Origin: Plasmodium relictum
Taxonomy: Eukaryota > Apicomplexa > Aconoidasida > Haemosporida > Plasmodiidae
DNA: 64,000 bases
Assembly: GCF_900005765.1 (NCBI RefSeq)
Contig: NC_041688.1
Coordinates: 715,341-779,340, forward strand
Direction: 5' to 3'
The notes under the pieces are model-generated. The model was not told the DNA's origin, did not search any database, and saw only the letters and a list, made by a program, of their open reading frames with translations. Position numbers and translations under genes: made by a program. Shown here piece by piece: positions 61,153 to 64,000 of this stretch (within the stretch, counting starts at the first letter, position 1; every line of letters begins with the position of its first letter).

Positions 61153-61656
61153 TTATAGAGTAAATATCTTTTTTAATTCTTTTGTTTTATTAATTAACTG
61201 ATCTATTAATTTTTGTCTTAAATTCATTATTTCTTGAAGCTCTTTCATTGTATTGTAATGTTCTTTATACATTAAAAATAAAGCATTATGTATTTTTTCA
61301 TTATTATGTATAACAAATTCGTTTAATTCATAATTTTTGCTCAAGTCAACATGGAGATTATACACAGAATTTGGCACAGGAGTAATATCTCCTAAAAAAT
61401 CTCCACCTAATGTTACATTCTTCCCTTTTTTACCTATCAGTAAAAAAGAAAAACAGAAAACATATCAATAAGCCTAAAAGTGTAAATATTTTTTATTTTA
61501 CATTCCGATAATTCAATATAGTAATAATAATGAATAATGATAAATAATAAAATTGTAATTTTCATTACCTTTTTTTATTTTTGATTTAGCATAACTTTTA
61601 CAATTTAGTAATAAGAAAATTAAAATTAAAAAAAGAATTATTTTCATTTTATTCAT
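61153..61656 (-). CDS. Small secreted protein with helical C terminus, two exons, unknown function
   Basis: Exon 1 is 61569-61656 and exon 2 is 61153-61433, split by a 135-base intron (GTAATG ... CTGATAG). The product is 122 residues. The first exon is essentially a signal peptide: ATG AAT AAA ATG then KIILFLILIFLLLNCKSYA with a likely cleavage after SYA. Exon 2 begins KKGKNVTLGGDFLGDITPVP, then VDLSKNYELNEFVIHNNEKI, and ends in a charged helix (LMYKEHYNTMKELQEIMNLR ... TKELKKIFTL) that may form a coiled coil. There is no membrane helix after the signal, so it should be secreted or in the vacuole lumen. A start at the second ATG (three codons later) would also work. I do not recognise a family. 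It lies between the desaturase and TCTP genes. Confidence 0.78.
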
Positions 61657-62379
61657 TACGAACAATAAAAAATAATTTATACGATATTTTTATAATGCAT
61701 TTAATTAATACTTTTATGCTTTTTACTTAAAATGAGAATTTATAAGTCCTATAATTTATTATTTATTATTTATATTTCAATACAGAATATTTACAATTTG
61801 AATTATGAGAAAAATTAAAATCTTTCTATTTTTTTATTTTATAAACGAAAGATTTTACAAAATATATTAATATTTTGTTAAAATGGATACTTCATTTATT
61901 AATGATAAAAATTCTTTCCTTATTTAATGCTAGTATTTTTTTTTTTTTAAATTTTTTTTTTAATAAAAACTGTAACGTAATTATTTATATTTTATCTCTT
62001 TTGTGCGTTTTATGATATTAGTGCTTATTTATTATTACAGGAAAAAAAAAAATAAAATAAAATAAAATACTGTTGTCATGTCAGCATAAAAAAAAAAAAT
62101 TGCATATATTCATTTTTTTTTTACTTTTGTTTATTTCATTTCTCAAGTTTTTTTTTTTAATTTTCTTGTTCATAAATTGTATAACTTTTCATTTTAGCAA
62201 AGAATTACATAAAAAAATTAAAAATTAAAAAAAATATTTTTATTTATAATAATCAATTTTTTTTTTTTTAAACTTATTTTTGTCTTGTACATTAAGGAAA
62301 TATTCTTTATTTTCTTTTAAAGTTTTACAGATTTAAATATATTTAATCATATTTACATTTATATATATATTTTTTTAAA
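61657..62379. other. Divergent intergenic region (small secreted protein / TCTP)
   Basis: About 720 bases between divergent genes, containing both promoters and the TCTP 5' UTR. AT-rich with T runs of 10 to 13. No further motif called. Confidence 0.55.
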
Positions 62380-62895
62380 ATGAAAGTTTATAAAGATGTT
62401 TTTACAAATGACGAAGTATGCTCAGATTCATATATCCAAGAAGATCCTTTTGGAATTTCTGAATTTCGAAATATTGCATTTGAAGTAAAATCAAATAAAA
62501 GGATAAAGGGAAATGAAGACTATGGAATTGCTGATAACAGTGAAGAGGCTCAAGAAGGAATGGGAGCTGATGTTGAGCATGTAATTGATATTGTGGATTC
62601 ATTTCAATTAACCTCAACTTCTTTCAGTAAAAAAGAATATAGTACTTACATAAAAAATTATATGCAAAAGGTTGTTAAATATTTAGAAGAGAAAAAACCT
62701 GACCGTGTAGAAGTTTTTAAAACTCAAGCTCAACCATTTATTAAACACATTTTAACAAATTTTAGTGACTTTGAATTTTATATGGGTGAATCACTTGATA
62801 TGGAAGCAGGCTTAATATATTCATATTATAAGGGAGAAGAATTAACACCACGTTTTGTGTATATATCTGATGGATTATACGAAGAAAAATATTAA
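62380..62895 (+). CDS. TCTP: Translationally controlled tumour protein homologue
   Basis: Complete single-exon gene of 171 residues, ATG at 62380. TCTP (histamine-releasing factor) is an abundant small cytosolic protein, also found outside the parasite, that binds calcium and has been linked to artemisinin binding. Signature elements are present: [18 protein letters not shown] at the start, [19 protein letters not shown] at about 64-82, the helical hairpin [20 protein letters not shown] at about 86-105, and the end [20 protein letters not shown] with [13 protein letters not shown]. Length equals the P. falciparum protein, with scattered substitutions (for example [14 protein letters not shown]), which shows the window is not P. 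falciparum. Base composition is less extreme than neighbours, as is usual for highly expressed genes. Confidence 0.98.
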   Translation: MKVYKDVFTNDEVCSDSYIQEDPFGISEFRNIAFEVKSNKRIKGNEDYGIADNSEEAQEGMGADVEHVIDIVDSFQLTSTSFSKKEYSTYIKNYMQKVVKYLEEKKPDRVEVFKTQAQPFIKHILTNFSDFEFYMGESLDMEAGLIYSYYKGEELTPRFVYISDGLYEEKY

Positions 62896-64000
62896 AAATA
62901 TTTAAATTTATAATTATAAAATAAATATTAAGTAAAAAAATATGAACTTTTTTTTCTTCATTTTATACGTGAAAAACATGTGAATTTATGAAAAGAAAAT
63001 ATTCTTTAAATTCATATAAATAACATTTAAAAAATTTATATTTAAAAAGTATTTTACCACTTAAATTTTAAATTGTTTTTCTATTATTTTTACATAATTT
63101 AAGGAAAATGTAAAAATAAAAAACTCATGGAAGCAAAGTTTGCTTAACTAATTTTTAAAGCGTTAGATAAATTTTAGAGAAAAAAAAAATAATAATATGA
63201 ATGTTAATTAAATATTCATTATATACTCAAATCAAAGTTTTCTTTAAAATGAATATAATGCATCCATTTTGCTTCAAACTTCTAATTTTTCTTATATGTT
63301 TTAAGTTATTTAATTACAAATTAAATAACTTTTTTAAAACCATGTATGTATTTTCACTTATAAAAACATAATATACAATTGTGTTTACTTTCATATGCTT
63401 ACTGTTAAACAATAAATAATCCATTAATAAAAAAAAAATATTATATATATATATATATATATAAATACCAAAATTTTATAATAATATTAAAAAAAATTTG
63501 TTATAGAATTAAAGTACCTTACGAGTTTAATGGAAAAGAGTAATAGCATTTAATCATTTAACATTTTAAAATTAAATTATTTTTTTTTATGTATAAATGT
63601 ATTTAAATTTTAACTACTTTATTTTTATAAGAACTAAAATTCCTTTATTCGCCAATAGTGAAAATTTTTAAAAGAATTTAATGTAAGTACAAGAAAAACT
63701 TTCTTATTAAATTATATATATTAAAAAATTTGAACTGATTTGAAAATGAAAAGTTTTATTAACTACCTGTAAATGCCAAATAGTTAAAATATATTAAAAA
63801 AAGTTCAAATTTTATTTAAGTTTCTTCTATTTAAATATCATCATTTAAAAAACTATGTATTGCTTAATAAATTAAAAAGATTAATATATGAAGAAATATT
63901 TAGGATATTGTATAAAATCCTCAAATTAAATAAAATGGTATTTTTATTTTATTCCCTATTAATATACCTCTATTATTTATATTTGTGTTATAAAATCAAA
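62896..64000. other. Region downstream of TCTP to window end
   Basis: About 1.1 kb of AT-rich DNA with a TA run near 63443-63463. It holds the TCTP 3' UTR. No open frame or RNA gene is recognised before the window ends. Confidence 0.5.

Overview
The window is nuclear DNA from a malaria parasite (genus Plasmodium). It is extremely AT-rich, with long A and T runs between genes, short GT..AG introns, and proteins full of asparagine and lysine runs. The gene set and order (TCTP, stearoyl-CoA desaturase, giant RNA pseudouridylate synthase, inositol-3-phosphate synthase, prefoldin 6, glutathione synthetase, MAT1) match, from memory, the block on P. falciparum chromosome 5 between about PF3D7_0511000 and PF3D7_0512300, here inverted. 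The proteins differ from P. falciparum at many positions (for example in TCTP). The base composition and Asn runs would suit another very AT-rich species such as an avian parasite, but I cannot fix the species.

Layout from left to right: the C-terminal half of MAT1 (+); glutathione synthetase (+); a small basic two-exon protein (+); prefoldin subunit 6 in five exons (-); a 639-aa helical protein, possibly FASTK/RAP-like (-); inositol-3-phosphate synthase with one in-frame intron (+); the KEOPS subunit CGI121 in four exons (-); a short secreted/membrane protein (+); one giant gene of two exons and 28 kb encoding about 9,310 residues (-); a thrombospondin-repeat type I membrane protein in two exons (-); an AVL9-like DENN plus MORN-repeat protein (+); stearoyl-CoA desaturase in two exons (-); a small secreted protein in two exons (-); TCTP (+). 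I rebuilt splice sites by eye from reading frame, GT/AG signals and family alignment. All spliced lengths are divisible by three. The remaining DNA is AT-rich intergenic sequence with microsatellites and, upstream of the thrombospondin gene, two TGCATGCA sites.

Three proteins have architectures worth a second look. (1) The giant 'pseudouridine synthase' appears to be a fusion: its first half has USP7 order (MATH domain, USP-like fold lacking recognisable catalytic Cys/His, two USP7-type ubiquitin-like domains) and its second half carries an intact RluA-type domain split by a cysteine-rich insertion. The intron lies inside the second ubiquitin-like domain, so the two large reading frames are one gene. 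(2) The stearoyl-CoA desaturase keeps all its histidine boxes, but is followed by a second desaturase-like domain of FAD2 (delta-12/omega-3) type that has lost nearly all its histidine ligands. (3) The MORN protein starts with an AVL9-like DENN module. I saw no virus-like elements, transposons, CRISPR arrays, rRNA or tRNA genes.
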